DNA from: Kushneria marisflavi
GTDB lineage: Bacteria; Pseudomonadota; Gammaproteobacteria; Pseudomonadales; Halomonadaceae
Reading direction: 5' to 3'
Length of the DNA: 64,000 nt
Assembly: GCF_002157205.1 (NCBI RefSeq)
Contig: NZ_CP021358.1
Location: forward strand, 1,364,001-1,428,000
The translations under genes were made by a program, and so were the position numbers. Below, in pieces: positions 9,233-18,220 of this stretch (the stretch's first letter is position 1; every line of letters starts with the position of its first letter). The notes beneath the pieces are model-generated. The model had not been told where the DNA came from. It worked only from the letters and a program-made list of their open reading frames with translations, and made no database searches.

Positions 9233-10258
9233 ATGAAACCATCGGTGCCCGAACGTCTCGGTGAAGAGCTGACGCGTCACGACCTTCCCCTTGATGACAT
9301 TGACGCGCTGGCCGCCCCGCTGGACCGACTGATTGCTCAGGGGCCACTGCCGCTTCCCGGCTCGGGCGAAACGCTCTTGCGATGGCGTGCGCTGTATCAG
9401 GTCGCCGGTCATGACCTGGCCCTGATCAAGCTCTTTGAGGGTCACGCGGACGCGCTGGCCATCATGGCTGAACTGGGCGTTACGCCTGATGCCCCTGATG
9501 ATGCCCGCTGGGCCATGTGGGCCGCCGAGCCGCCACAGGCCAGAGTGCAGATCAGTGCACAGGTCAGCGGCAATGACGACCGAGTCACGCTCAACGGCAC
9601 CAAGGCCTGGTGTTCAGGCGCCCCGATCATGAGCCACGGCCTGATGACCGTCTGGCAGGGCGATCAACAGCGCCTCGCCGCGGTGGTCATGGACCAGCCC
9701 GGCGTCACCGTCACCGATCGGGGCTGGCAGGCCGTGGGCATGCAGGCCAGCGCCAGCGTCGAGATCGACTTTCAAGAGGCACGTGCCGTTCTGATCGGAC
9801 CGGTTAATGCTTATCTGGCCCGACCCGGCTTCTGGCAGGGCGGCGCCGGCATTGCCGCCTGCTGGCTGGGCGGCGCCCACGCACTGGCACAGACGCTCAA
9901 GGCCAGGGCCGCACACCACAGTGATGACCCGCTCTTGATGGCGCACCTTGGCCATGTCGATGCCGCCCTGCAGGCGGGTCTGGCCACCCTTCGCGACGCT
10001 GCCGAACGTATCGATGCTGCCCCGAACGAGGAGTGCCAGATATTGGCGCTGCGTACCCGCGCGGTCATCGAGCACAGCGTTGAGCAGATCATTGCCCACT
10101 GCGGACGGGCGCTGGGGGCCGGGCCCTTCTGTCGCGACCGGCGATTTGCCCGCATGATGGCCGATCTGCCCGTCTATCTTCGCCAGAGCCACGCCGAGCG
10201 CGATCTGGCCGCTCTGGGCCGGCTCTGCGTCGATGACGCACACGGATGGCCGTTATGA
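9233..10258 (+). CDS. Acyl-CoA dehydrogenase-like protein (first gene of four-gene cassette)
   Basis: A 341-residue protein with the middle domain of acyl-CoA dehydrogenases visible (GTKAWCSGAPIMSH, then VTDRGWQAVGMQASAS) and a mainly helical C-terminal half. It is shorter than the usual 380 residues, mostly at the N-terminal helical domain. The start has AAGGAG. Its stop overlaps the PIG-L deacetylase start (ATGA). Its function in the cassette could be flavin-dependent oxidation of an acyl or acyl-like intermediate; the substrate cannot be inferred. Confidence 0.8.
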   Translation: MKPSVPERLGEELTRHDLPLDDIDALAAPLDRLIAQGPLPLPGSGETLLRWRALYQVAGHDLALIKLFEGHADALAIMAELGVTPDAPDDARWAMWAAEPPQARVQISAQVSGNDDRVTLNGTKAWCSGAPIMSHGLMTVWQGDQQRLAAVVMDQPGVTVTDRGWQAVGMQASASVEIDFQEARAVLIGPVNAYLARPGFWQGGAGIAACWLGGAHALAQTLKARAAHHSDDPLLMAHLGHVDAALQAGLATLRDAAERIDAAPNEECQILALRTRAVIEHSVEQIIAHCGRALGAGPFCRDRRFARMMADLPVYLRQSHAERDLAALGRLCVDDAHGWPL

Positions 10259-11052
10259 GCGCTGATAATCGTCGAATCGAGGGCGAAGGCACCCCGGAAG
10301 CCGACTGGCAGGCCCGGGGCAAGCTGGAGGCAATGCCCCTGATCTCCCATGAGATGCTGGTAGCACCGAGTCAGCACGCCGTGATCGTGGCGCCCCACCC
10401 CGATGATGAAACCCTGGGCTTTGCCGGGCTGATGCTTCAGCTCGCCGCCGCCGGCCACGCCCTGCAGATCGTTGCCGTGACCGACGGCACGGCAAGCCAT
10501 GCTGGCTCTTCTCACTGGACGCCCGAGCACCTGGCTCGTCAGCGCCCCCGGGAGAGCCTTGAGGCACTGTCGCGTCTGGGGTGTCAGCAGCAGACCACGG
10601 TGATACGACTGGGACTGCCGGATACGCGCGTGGCCGAACATGAATCCACGCTGTGCGATCATCTCCTGACCGAGCTCACCCCGGCGCACGTGGTGCTGAC
10701 CACCTGGCGCGGTGACGGCCACCCGGATCATGAAGCCACCGGACGTGCCTGCGTCCGCGCCTGTGGAATCACGGGCGCGCGGCTGATCGAGATACCGATC
10801 TGGACCTGGCACTGGGCCGCCCCGCAGGATTCTCGCGTGCCCTGGGGCCGGGCCCGTCGCCTGCCGCTGGACGAGACTCTGCTGGCCAAAAAACGGGCCG
10901 CCATCCAGGCCCATGAGAGTCAGCTGAGTGTGGACCCCGCCACCGGGAAGGCGCCGATCCTGCCCGATCATGTGCTGGCCCGCCTGACACGCCCTTATGA
11001 AGTGTTTTTCATCGACGAGCCGTCAGCGCCCGCCGGGAGAGCCTACCCATGA
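10255..11052 (+). CDS. PIG-L family zinc deacetylase
   Basis: A LmbE/PIG-L protein of about 265 residues. The zinc-binding motif APHPDDETLG lies near residue 45 and the second motif GDGHPDHEA near residue 158. Known members remove N-acetyl groups from amino sugars, such as GlcNAc-PI or GlcNAc-inositol. The start at 10255 overlaps the upstream stop, and its own stop overlaps the methyltransferase start, so the genes are translationally coupled. With a glycosyltransferase and methyltransferase alongside, a deacetylated glycoconjugate is a reasonable guess. Confidence 0.88.
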   Translation: MSADNRRIEGEGTPEADWQARGKLEAMPLISHEMLVAPSQHAVIVAPHPDDETLGFAGLMLQLAAAGHALQIVAVTDGTASHAGSSHWTPEHLARQRPRESLEALSRLGCQQQTTVIRLGLPDTRVAEHESTLCDHLLTELTPAHVVLTTWRGDGHPDHEATGRACVRACGITGARLIEIPIWTWHWAAPQDSRVPWGRARRLPLDETLLAKKRAAIQAHESQLSVDPATGKAPILPDHVLARLTRPYEVFFIDEPSAPAGRAYP

Positions 11053-11666
11053 CCCGTCTGGATGCTCAGGCCTTTGAACAGCTGCACGCCACGCATGATG
11101 ATCCGTGGCACTACCACACCCGCTGGTATGAACGACGAAAGCGCGACCTGACGATGGCAATGCTGACTCGAGCACGCTATCGCCGTGCGTTTGAGCCCGG
11201 CTGCTCCATTGGTGTGCTCAGCGCTGCATTGGCCGGACGCTGTGATGCACTCGACATCCAGGATATCAGCCAAAGTGCCGTGACCCGCGCCCGTGAAACC
11301 CTCAAGAATCAGCCCCATGTCAGCATTACCTGCGGCGCCGTGCCCGAGCAGTGGCCGGAAGGCCGTTTTGATCTGATCGTGATCAGCGAGATGGGGTACT
11401 ACCTGAATCGGGAAACCCTCAATGCGGTTTGCACGCGTCTCAACGCTGCCCTGAGCGAGGATGGTGAGCTGCTGGCCTGTCACTGGCGCCATCCCATTGA
11501 TGGCAGCGACCTGGATGCCGAAAGCGTTCATCAGACGCTGGCAGAGCGCCTGAAAATCACCCGGTACGGTCATTACGAGGACAGCGACATCCTGATCGAT
11601 CTCTGGCAGCGCACGCCCTCTGCCATCGCCTTGCGTCAGGAGGATCATCATGACGACAGCGCGTAA
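11049..11666 (+). CDS. NodS-like SAM-dependent methyltransferase
   Basis: A 205-residue class I methyltransferase. The SAM-binding glycine motif is unusual and NodS-like (FEPGCSIGVLSAALA), followed by the acidic CDALDIQDIS and FDLIVISEMGYYL. NodS methylates the free amino group of deacetylated chitooligosaccharides, which fits the PIG-L deacetylase next door: deacetylation followed by N-methylation of the freed amine. That order is inference from gene content. The start overlaps the PIG-L stop, and the end overlaps the glycosyltransferase by 17 bp. Confidence 0.85.
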   Translation: MTRLDAQAFEQLHATHDDPWHYHTRWYERRKRDLTMAMLTRARYRRAFEPGCSIGVLSAALAGRCDALDIQDISQSAVTRARETLKNQPHVSITCGAVPEQWPEGRFDLIVISEMGYYLNRETLNAVCTRLNAALSEDGELLACHWRHPIDGSDLDAESVHQTLAERLKITRYGHYEDSDILIDLWQRTPSAIALRQEDHHDDSA

Positions 11667-12366
11667 CGCACCGGCACATATCGGCGTGGTAGTGCCCGCA
11701 CATGATGAAGAGCAGCATCTGGACGCATGTCTTGAGTCGCTGACGCGAGCCGCGCGCCATGCGCGCCACCATGGGCATGAGGTCACGCTGGTGGTGGTGC
11801 TCGACAGCTGTCAGGACCGCTCAAACGCCATTGCCCGGGCATATGAGGTCACCCGGGTGAGCGTAAGCGCCCGCAATGTGGGTGTGGCCCGTCACGCCGG
11901 CGTTCGAGCGCTGCCGAAAGGGGTCGACTGGCTGGCCATGACCGATGCCGATACCTGTGTGCCTGAGACCTGGCTGACCGCTCTGTACGGCTTTGATACA
12001 GATGCAGTCTGTGGCGGAATCCATCTGACGCAGTGGCACGGGCTCGCGCCGGATCTGCGCGCGCGCTATCTGGCGCACCAGCGGCAAAACCTCGAGCGGC
12101 ACTACGTTTACGGTGCCAACCTGGGGATCAGCATGGCGGCCTATCAAGCGCTGGGCGGCTTTCGCCCGCTGCGCTGTCACGAGGATGTGAATCTGATCGA
12201 GCGGCTTATGGCCTCGGGCGGCAGCGTGACCTGGGCGTCCACGTGTCGCGTCATGACCAGTGCCAGAGGCCAGGCCCGCGCCCCGGACGGACTGGGCGCG
12301 TTGCTGCACACGCTGGCACACCCCGTGCCCGCGCTAACCGACAGTCAAACGCCACTGCCGGGATAG
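11650..12366 (+). CDS. Family 2 glycosyltransferase
   Basis: A 238-residue GT-A enzyme without membrane segments. It shows IGVVVPAHDEEQHLDAC at the N-terminus, the DXD-like metal site MTDADT near residue 99, and the acceptor-site acidic motif CHEDVNL near residue 180. It closes the four-gene cassette (dehydrogenase, deacetylase, methyltransferase, glycosyltransferase). It probably transfers the sugar that the neighbouring enzymes modify; donor and acceptor are unknown. The frame ends 33 bp before the convergent ctaG-like gene. Confidence 0.85.
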   Translation: MTTARNAPAHIGVVVPAHDEEQHLDACLESLTRAARHARHHGHEVTLVVVLDSCQDRSNAIARAYEVTRVSVSARNVGVARHAGVRALPKGVDWLAMTDADTCVPETWLTALYGFDTDAVCGGIHLTQWHGLAPDLRARYLAHQRQNLERHYVYGANLGISMAAYQALGGFRPLRCHEDVNLIERLMASGGSVTWASTCRVMTSARGQARAPDGLGALLHTLAHPVPALTDSQTPLPG

Positions 12367-12399
12367 GAAAGGCTCAATCCTCTTCAGACCGGACGCAGG

Positions 12400-13203
12400 T
12401 CAGCCGACGCCCCCCCCCGAGGCCGAAAGACGCCTGCGACGGCGCAGCCAGGCGAGCATCAAGGCCACGACCAGCGTGGCTTCGGCCAGATCTCCCCAGT
12501 AGTACATCCACATCGCTGCCTGATGCAGCTCTTCAGGATCGGCCCCCGTGCCGCGGGGAAAGTTGAACGCATACAGAAGCTTGCCAAGCGTTGCGTGCGC
12601 GGCCATGGCGACAAACAGTACCCCCATGCGCATGCGCCAGCCCGGTCGGTGTGGCGCCGGGTCGGGACCGGCAATCGCCCAGGTAAACAGCGTGCCCGAG
12701 ACCACGAAGTGCAAATGCAGGAAGGTTGAAAGCCAGGGCGTGACCAGACTGTGCGCGTACAGCGGTGTCATATAAAGCAGATACATGCCGCCGATATCCA
12801 GAAGCGCCGCCGTGATGGGGTGCGTCAGCACACGCACCGGCCAGGTGCCGAGAAAGCGTACCAGTCCGCGAGCGCCTTCGGTTGGCAGGTTGCGCAGCAA
12901 AAGCGTCATGGGTGCGGCAAACACCAGCCCGAGTGGGGCAAACATGCCCAGCAACAGGTGTTGCACCATGTGCCATCGAACGTCCTGATGCGCGGCGTGC
13001 ATGAGCGCGGGTACAAAGCCTGCGGCCAGCGTCATGCAGCCAAGGGTGAACAAAAGCGTTCGCCACCAGGGCCATGGCTTTTGTCGGTGCAAGCGCCTTG
13101 TGCCGGCCATGTAGGCCAGCCACAACAGCGCGATCAAAAGCAGTGCCACCATGGAGGTCGAGCCCATGGTCATGGCATCGTGTTGAGTGGCGTGAGCGGT
13201 CAC
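12400..13203 (-). CDS. CtaG-family cytochrome c oxidase assembly protein
   Basis: A 267-residue membrane protein with about seven helices of the caa3-type CtaG family (Pfam CtaG_Cox11-unrelated group). Family features are HMVQHLLLGMFAPLGLVFAAP, the HLHFVVSGTLFTWAIAGPDP stretch, and MAAHATLGKLLY. Conserved histidines suggest a role in copper handling during oxidase assembly. It follows the DUF2243 gene by 16 bp on the same strand, and the two form an operon. A run of eight C lies at the 3' end. Confidence 0.82.
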   Translation of the reverse strand: MTAHATQHDAMTMGSTSMVALLLIALLWLAYMAGTRRLHRQKPWPWWRTLLFTLGCMTLAAGFVPALMHAAHQDVRWHMVQHLLLGMFAPLGLVFAAPMTLLLRNLPTEGARGLVRFLGTWPVRVLTHPITAALLDIGGMYLLYMTPLYAHSLVTPWLSTFLHLHFVVSGTLFTWAIAGPDPAPHRPGWRMRMGVLFVAMAAHATLGKLLYAFNFPRGTGADPEELHQAAMWMYYWGDLAEATLVVALMLAWLRRRRRLSASGGGVG

Positions 13204-13219
13204 GGCGATACCTGTTCGA

Positions 13220-13690
13220 TCAATGCTGGCTCATCGCTTTCCCCTGACGGGCGCGTTTTAAAAGCGTCCAGCCGATGGCCAGCATGATCAGGCCGGCGCC
13301 GATCCAGGCAATGTCATATAGCCAGACATGCTCGACGTAGCGAACCTGGTGAAGTCCGAGAATCTTGTGATCGACGATCCCGTCAAAGGTCTGGAAACCG
13401 CCCATGCCCAGTAGAAAACCGGGGCCGCGGTAGCCGGGCGCCTGGGCGGCACGCCCATGAAGCTCGATCATCATGAAGGCCCCCACGATAAAGAGCACCA
13501 GCTCCATGGTATGCAAAAGCCCATCGGAGGCGAGCGCCAGTGCAGACGAGCCGGTATCGATGAAGTGGTGCCAGGCCAGCACCTGGTGAAAGATGATCTC
13601 ATCGATGGCCGCCATGAAGCCGATGCCCAGCAATATGGCAGCGATCATGGTACGACGAACATCCGGTGCAGCGGGAGACGAAACAGCCAT
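13220..13690 (-). CDS. DUF2243 membrane protein
   Basis: A protein of about 156 residues with four membrane helices and the DUF2243 hallmarks: GIGFMAAIDEIIFHQVLAWHH, DGLLHTMEL and GGFQTFDGIVDHKILGLHQ. The ATG at 13690 has GGAG at 7 bp; a longer reading adds eight residues without support. DUF2243 genes often sit beside ctaG-like genes, as here, which suggests a respiratory or metal-related membrane role. The exact function is unknown. Confidence 0.85.
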   Translation of the reverse strand: MAVSSPAAPDVRRTMIAAILLGIGFMAAIDEIIFHQVLAWHHFIDTGSSALALASDGLLHTMELVLFIVGAFMMIELHGRAAQAPGYRGPGFLLGMGGFQTFDGIVDHKILGLHQVRYVEHVWLYDIAWIGAGLIMLAIGWTLLKRARQGKAMSQH

Positions 13691-13817
13691 GGCGGGCTCC
13701 TGACAGGCTCTCACTTGAGCAATGGGTTATCTTTGCCTCAAGCCTGGTCCATGACAGCGGATTCGACATCATGCCCGGTTTAAAAAATTCACCCCTGCTG
13801 ATGATCGGAGTCCTGTC

Positions 13818-14906
13818 ATGCCCTCTCCCATAACGCGCTGGTGGCGCCCGGTGCTGCGCTGGACAGGACGCAGTATCGGTGCGTTTTTGATGATACTGGC
13901 TACCCTGTGGGGCGTGCTGGCTCTGTGGTATCAGCTACCAGGGCCTTCTGCCGTCGTGGTGGCGGTCATGACGGCATGGGGGCTTCTGGGGCTTGGCGCG
14001 GCGTCTGGAATGATGCAGGTGCCCATCGTGCGACGCCGAAGCGTGATGGTGACATGGCTGCTGGCCCTGGTAGCCCTGATGATCTGGTGGCAGAGCATCC
14101 CGCCCCGGGGCGATCGTGACTGGGCACCGGACGTCTCACGCTTGCCACAGGCCGTCATTGATGGCGACCAGGTCACGATCGACAACGTGCGCAACTTCGA
14201 CTGGCAGACGCCGGAGCGCTATACCGAGCGCTGGGAGACGCGCACCTATCGTCTTTCCGAACTGGTCTCAACGGATCTGATCGTCTCATACTGGATGGGA
14301 CCGGCCATCGCCCATACGCTGGTGAGCTTCGGCTTTCGCGACGGCCAGCAGCTGGTGTTCTCCGTCGAGATTCGCCGGCAGCGCGGTGAGTCCTTTTCCG
14401 CCGTCGGCGCCTTTTTCAAACAGTTTGAAATGGCGCTGATCGCCGCCGACGAACACGATATTGTGCGAACTCGCTCCAACGTGCGCGATGAAGACGTTTA
14501 TCTCTATCGCGTGGCCCTGCCCGAAGACGACGCAAGAGCGCTCTTTCTGGCCTATCTCGATCAAGCCCGGGCGCTACGCGACACGCCAGCCTTCTACAAC
14601 ACCCTGACCAGTAACTGCACCACGCTGGTCTTTGACATGGTCAAACGCATCATCCCGGGCCTGCCCGTCGATTACCGCCTGCTGCTGTCGGGGTATCTGC
14701 CCGGCTATCTTCATGACCTCGGCGCGCTGGATACTTCTCGTACCCTTATCGAACTAAAGTCGCGTGGGCACATCAACTCCCGGGCACAGGCGGCCGATAA
14801 GGGGGAGCACGCTGATTCCGCTTTCTCCGACATGATTCGCGCGGGTATCCCCGCGCCCGATGGGCATCTCATGGGAGATAACGCGCCGGATGATCAGGGC
14901 CATTAG
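13818..14906 (+). CDS. DUF4105 (Lnb N-terminal-like) membrane-anchored periplasmic protein
   Basis: 362 residues: two or three N-terminal membrane helices (first 95 residues), then a periplasmic domain of the DUF4105/Lnb_N type with VDNVRNFDW-like and YNTLTSNCTTL motifs. The conserved cysteine in SNCTTLVFD suggests a papain-like or transglutaminase-like active site. The family is widespread in proteobacteria and its function is not established. It is divergent from the DUF2243-ctaG operon and appears monocistronic. Confidence 0.8.
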   Translation: MPSPITRWWRPVLRWTGRSIGAFLMILATLWGVLALWYQLPGPSAVVVAVMTAWGLLGLGAASGMMQVPIVRRRSVMVTWLLALVALMIWWQSIPPRGDRDWAPDVSRLPQAVIDGDQVTIDNVRNFDWQTPERYTERWETRTYRLSELVSTDLIVSYWMGPAIAHTLVSFGFRDGQQLVFSVEIRRQRGESFSAVGAFFKQFEMALIAADEHDIVRTRSNVRDEDVYLYRVALPEDDARALFLAYLDQARALRDTPAFYNTLTSNCTTLVFDMVKRIIPGLPVDYRLLLSGYLPGYLHDLGALDTSRTLIELKSRGHINSRAQAADKGEHADSAFSDMIRAGIPAPDGHLMGDNAPDDQGH

Positions 14907-14957
14907 CGCCTGGAGCATTAAAGGCATGAAATGGACGGTCCATTGACCTGAGCTTGA

Positions 14958-14981
14958 AGCATGAAAAGACAATTTCATGCT
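14958..14981. promoter_or_regulatory. 9-bp inverted repeat, possible operator
   Basis: AGCATGAAA and TTTCATGCT with a 6-nt spacer, about 55 bp before the zinc-ribbon gene. There is no T-tract, so an operator is more likely than a terminator. Confidence 0.45.
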
Positions 14982-15035
14982 AGGGCATGCGGGCGTTATC
15001 ACATAACATGGATAAATAAATTAAAGAGGTATTTC

Positions 15036-15338
15036 ATGAGGCCCACAGAGCTCAATGTCCGCTGTTTTCACTGTGGCAGCCGACGCATCATGATTAGATC
15101 CGGGCATATGCGTCCGGTCGAGGACCCCGTGCACTGCCGGGACTGCGACACCTATCTGGGCCGGCGAAGCGATCTGGCCTTTGAACGTCGACGCCTGATC
15201 GTTGGCGCCGCCAATGACCCCTTCGATGCTCAACCGGGGGCCGTGGCACTACATATTCCCGTGCCCCTGAAGGCCGTCAATGACGACGAGGCAGCGACAG
15301 ACAGCCCTGCGATGACGGTCAGCGCCCAGGCCGACTAG
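15036..15338 (+). CDS. Small zinc-ribbon protein
   Basis: About 100 residues. Two cysteine pairs (CFHCGSRR and CRDCDTY) about 28 residues apart form a zinc ribbon at the N-terminus; the rest is charged and low in structure. The ATG at 15036 is preceded by AAAGAGG; the longer frame from 14961 would begin inside the inverted repeat and lacks a binding site. I do not recognise a named family. A nucleic-acid-binding or regulatory role is possible but not shown. Confidence 0.65.
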   Translation: MRPTELNVRCFHCGSRRIMIRSGHMRPVEDPVHCRDCDTYLGRRSDLAFERRRLIVGAANDPFDAQPGAVALHIPVPLKAVNDDEAATDSPAMTVSAQAD

Positions 15339-15524
15339 ATCGTCTCACGCCACCTGGCGGCCGGGGCAGTGCTCGGAGCCCGGCTTTCCTGACGGTCCCT
15401 GCCTTGTCAATGCTTCAGTGTCATCCAGGCGGGGAGCCATCCGCCGGGATGTTCCAGGGCCCGGGTTTACGGTAAGGTTACAGATTCTGACACGCCCACT
15501 CCCGGACGTTGCTTCCGCCCGCTC

Positions 15525-15959
15525 ATGACACGTCTGCGCTGCTCATTACCTGCCTGGCTGGCGCTGGCCGCCATGCTGGTCATTTTTCTGGCCCCGGTGC
15601 TGTCACAGACACTGGCGCTGACCCATGAGCGTGAGTCCAGCAACGTCTCTTCCCGCTCGCATGATTCAGCGTCCGCGATGCATGCCGGGCATGTCATGGC
15701 CATGCAGAATGCTCATGACACGTTCAAGACCATTGCAGGGCATCATCAGCAAACCCATCCCGCCGGCCATATAGATCTTGCCCAGTGTGGCTATTGCTCA
15801 CTGCTGGCCCACACACCACTGATCCTTGAGCCAGCCCTGATGCTGCCGCCCGGCCGTGCCGGGCCACATGACGCCCCGGTAATGGCTCGCCTGCAGGGCC
15901 ATGCCCGCACCCCCTGGTTTCCCAACGCGCAGTCGCGCGCCCCACCCCGGTTTGTCTGA
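15525..15959 (+). CDS. DUF2946-family protein
   Basis: 144 residues with an N-terminal membrane segment, many histidines and methionines, and the family hallmark CGYCSLLAHTP near residue 89. DUF2946 proteins often neighbour copper- or iron-related membrane genes. The next gene, 100 bp downstream on the same strand, is a PepSY membrane protein with its own His/Met-rich loop, so the pair may handle a transition metal. This link is inference. Confidence 0.75.
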   Translation: MTRLRCSLPAWLALAAMLVIFLAPVLSQTLALTHERESSNVSSRSHDSASAMHAGHVMAMQNAHDTFKTIAGHHQQTHPAGHIDLAQCGYCSLLAHTPLILEPALMLPPGRAGPHDAPVMARLQGHARTPWFPNAQSRAPPRFV

Positions 15960-16061
15960 ACCGTTTTCAAATCACGTTCTCGACGTATCGGTCTCTTGCT
16001 CCGCAGGCGCCGATCAGAATCACGCCATGGGATCAGACCCATGGTCATGACAGGTGATTTC

Positions 16062-17465
16062 ATGACAGACCAGACTCCCTCAGCGTCCCGCGGTCAAAAG
16101 CCATGGGGCTGGGCCTTTATCGCTCGACTGCATTTTTACATCGGCCTGCTGGTCGGGCCGTTTCTGCTGATCGCCGCCCTTAGCGGCATCCTCTATGCCC
16201 TGACCCCTCAGGTCGAACACTGGCTTTACCACGAACAGTTTTATACCGACAGCGCCAGTGGCACCCCGCAGCCGCTGGCCGATCAGATTCGCGTTGCCCA
16301 GCAGGCACTGGGACGCGATGAGGCCCCCATGGCGGTACGCCCCGCGCCCGCGCCGGGTCAAACCACCCGGGTCATGTTCTCGGACCCGAGCGTGGGTCAG
16401 TGGGAAAATCTGGCGATCTTTGTCGACCCGGTCACCAATGAAGTGCGTGGCGCCCTGCCGGTCTATGGCACCAGCGGCATCTCGGCCTTTCGAATCGTCA
16501 TCGACAAGTTTCACCGCAGCCTGCTGCTGGGTGAGCCGGGGCGCGTCTACAGTGAGCTGGCCGCGTCCTGGCTCTGGATCGTGGCGCTGGGCGGGCTGGC
16601 CCTCTGGTTCAAGCGACGACGCAGCGTCTCGCGCAGCGGCCAGGCAGATGCCGGCCAGCGTGCCAGCCGCTGGCATACCCGGCTCGGGCCGTGGGCTCTG
16701 ATCGGCTTTGTGTTTTTCTCTGCCACCGGGCTGACCTGGTCCAAATATGCCGGGGGCAACATCGGTGAGCTGCGTCACATGTACGGCTGGCAGACGCCCA
16801 CGGTCTCAACGAGCCTGGATGGCGTTACGCCCGCCGAACAGGGCCCACACGCCGAACATGCCGCTCATTCGAGCCACGACATGGCCATGATGGATCATGG
16901 CTTTGACCCGCGACTCTACGACCGGGTACTGACAGCCGCACGCGAGGAAGGACTCAAGGCCGGCAGGATCGAAATTATTCCCGCAGCCGGACCGGGCAAT
17001 GCCTGGAAGGTACGCGAGATCGGTCGTGAATGGCCCACCGAGGTCGATGAAGCGGCCATCGACCCGACGACCCTGGCCGTGATCGACCGTACCCGCTTCG
17101 AAACCTTTCCGCTGGCCGCCAAACTGACCCGTTGGGGGGTGGACCTGCACATGGGCGTGCTGTTCGGATGGATCAATCAGCTGGTGCTGATAGTCTTTGC
17201 CAGCGCACTGGTCGTGATGCTGGTGCTGGGATATGCCATGTGGTGGCGCCGCCGTCCGACACGGGCCAGCGCTGCGATGACACCCGTCACACTGATCCAG
17301 GCGCTGCTCCGGGCACCCAGGCCAGCGGCGCTGGCCGTGGTCATTGCCGCCATTTTACTGGGGCTGGCCCTGCCGGTATTGGGTGTCAGTCTGATCCTGC
17401 TGGTCCTGATTGACGGCGTGGTCGCGCTGACCCAGCGGCGAAAACAGGCCTGGGCCATGAGCTGA
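16062..17465 (+). CDS. PepSY-associated TM domain protein (siderophore-iron-reductase-like)
   Basis: About 467 residues with four main membrane helices. The first follows WAFIARLHFYIGLLVGPF, which carries a conserved histidine; later helices include the HTRLGPWALIGFVFF and WGVDLHMGVLFGWINQL stretches, also with family histidines. A His/Met-rich loop (HAEHAAHSSHDMAMMDH) lies near residue 275. PepSY_TM proteins are thought to act as membrane ferric reductases. The start at 16062 is chosen because the preceding 22 codons read through a GC-rich stretch without a ribosome site. Confidence 0.83.
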   Translation: MTDQTPSASRGQKPWGWAFIARLHFYIGLLVGPFLLIAALSGILYALTPQVEHWLYHEQFYTDSASGTPQPLADQIRVAQQALGRDEAPMAVRPAPAPGQTTRVMFSDPSVGQWENLAIFVDPVTNEVRGALPVYGTSGISAFRIVIDKFHRSLLLGEPGRVYSELAASWLWIVALGGLALWFKRRRSVSRSGQADAGQRASRWHTRLGPWALIGFVFFSATGLTWSKYAGGNIGELRHMYGWQTPTVSTSLDGVTPAEQGPHAEHAAHSSHDMAMMDHGFDPRLYDRVLTAAREEGLKAGRIEIIPAAGPGNAWKVREIGREWPTEVDEAAIDPTTLAVIDRTRFETFPLAAKLTRWGVDLHMGVLFGWINQLVLIVFASALVVMLVLGYAMWWRRRPTRASAAMTPVTLIQALLRAPRPAALAVVIAAILLGLALPVLGVSLILLVLIDGVVALTQRRKQAWAMS

Positions 17466-18080
17466 TCAGGCCTGGGGCAGTGCGCCGGTCGTGATGGTGG
17501 CAAGCACAGCATCGGCGCGCTGCGCCAGTCCCTGCCTGGCATGCAGCGCGCGGTCACGGGCCGCATCACTGCCAAGCCGACCGGCGTTGGCCTCCACGTT
17601 GAGCAGCACGCCGTGCAGTGCGGCATGAATCAATCTGGCGCCGGCAATGGCGTCGCTCATGAACTGCCGCTCGATATTGTCTCTGGCCTGATGGGCCAGG
17701 GCCAGCGCGGCATCACATAGATGGGCGGTCTTCAGGGGCACTTCGACGGCGGTATCGGCCGCCTCATGAATGGCTCGAGTGCGCCCGTCATCTTCCCTGT
17801 CGCGCCCCACCGCGGCCATGAATGCCTCAAATGCCGCCACATCCTCCTCGGCCAGCGGACTCAGACGCGTTTTGAGCGACTCTCCCTCCTCGATCAGCGC
17901 CTGACGCGAGGCGCTGGCATCGTGCTGCTGGCTCAGATTCAGCCCCTTGAGCACCAGTGCCAGCCCCAGATCGGCGCTGACCACGGCCGTGGCACCGCAG
18001 CCGGGCATAGGCTCTCGCGCTACGGCATCCCGAAAATCACTCAGTCGATGCTGCCAGAGGCTGTCGTCCTGCTGTGTCAT
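17466..18080 (-). CDS. Cyclodeaminase/cyclohydrolase family protein (FTCD C-terminal-like)
   Basis: About 204 residues, mostly helical, matching the formiminotransferase-cyclodeaminase superfamily: PMPGCGATAVVSADLGLALV near the N-terminus and EEDVAAFEAFMAA in the middle. Stand-alone members act on tetrahydrofolate derivatives or have unknown roles. The start at 18080 follows GGGAG; 18 further residues upstream look non-coding. It is convergent with the PepSY gene, with stop codons touching and no terminator visible. Confidence 0.78.
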   Translation of the reverse strand: MTQQDDSLWQHRLSDFRDAVAREPMPGCGATAVVSADLGLALVLKGLNLSQQHDASASRQALIEEGESLKTRLSPLAEEDVAAFEAFMAAVGRDREDDGRTRAIHEAADTAVEVPLKTAHLCDAALALAHQARDNIERQFMSDAIAGARLIHAALHGVLLNVEANAGRLGSDAARDRALHARQGLAQRADAVLATITTGALPQA

Positions 18081-18220
18081 GATAAAGGCACTCCCGGAGA
18101 TGGCGCGCTCGCCCGGTCGGGCGAACCGCTTCAAGCATAGCGACCCTATCGACGAATCGCGCGCTGTTCACCGCGGCGACACCGTTGCATCATCAAGGTT
18201 TTCATTACCCGGGAGTCGCC

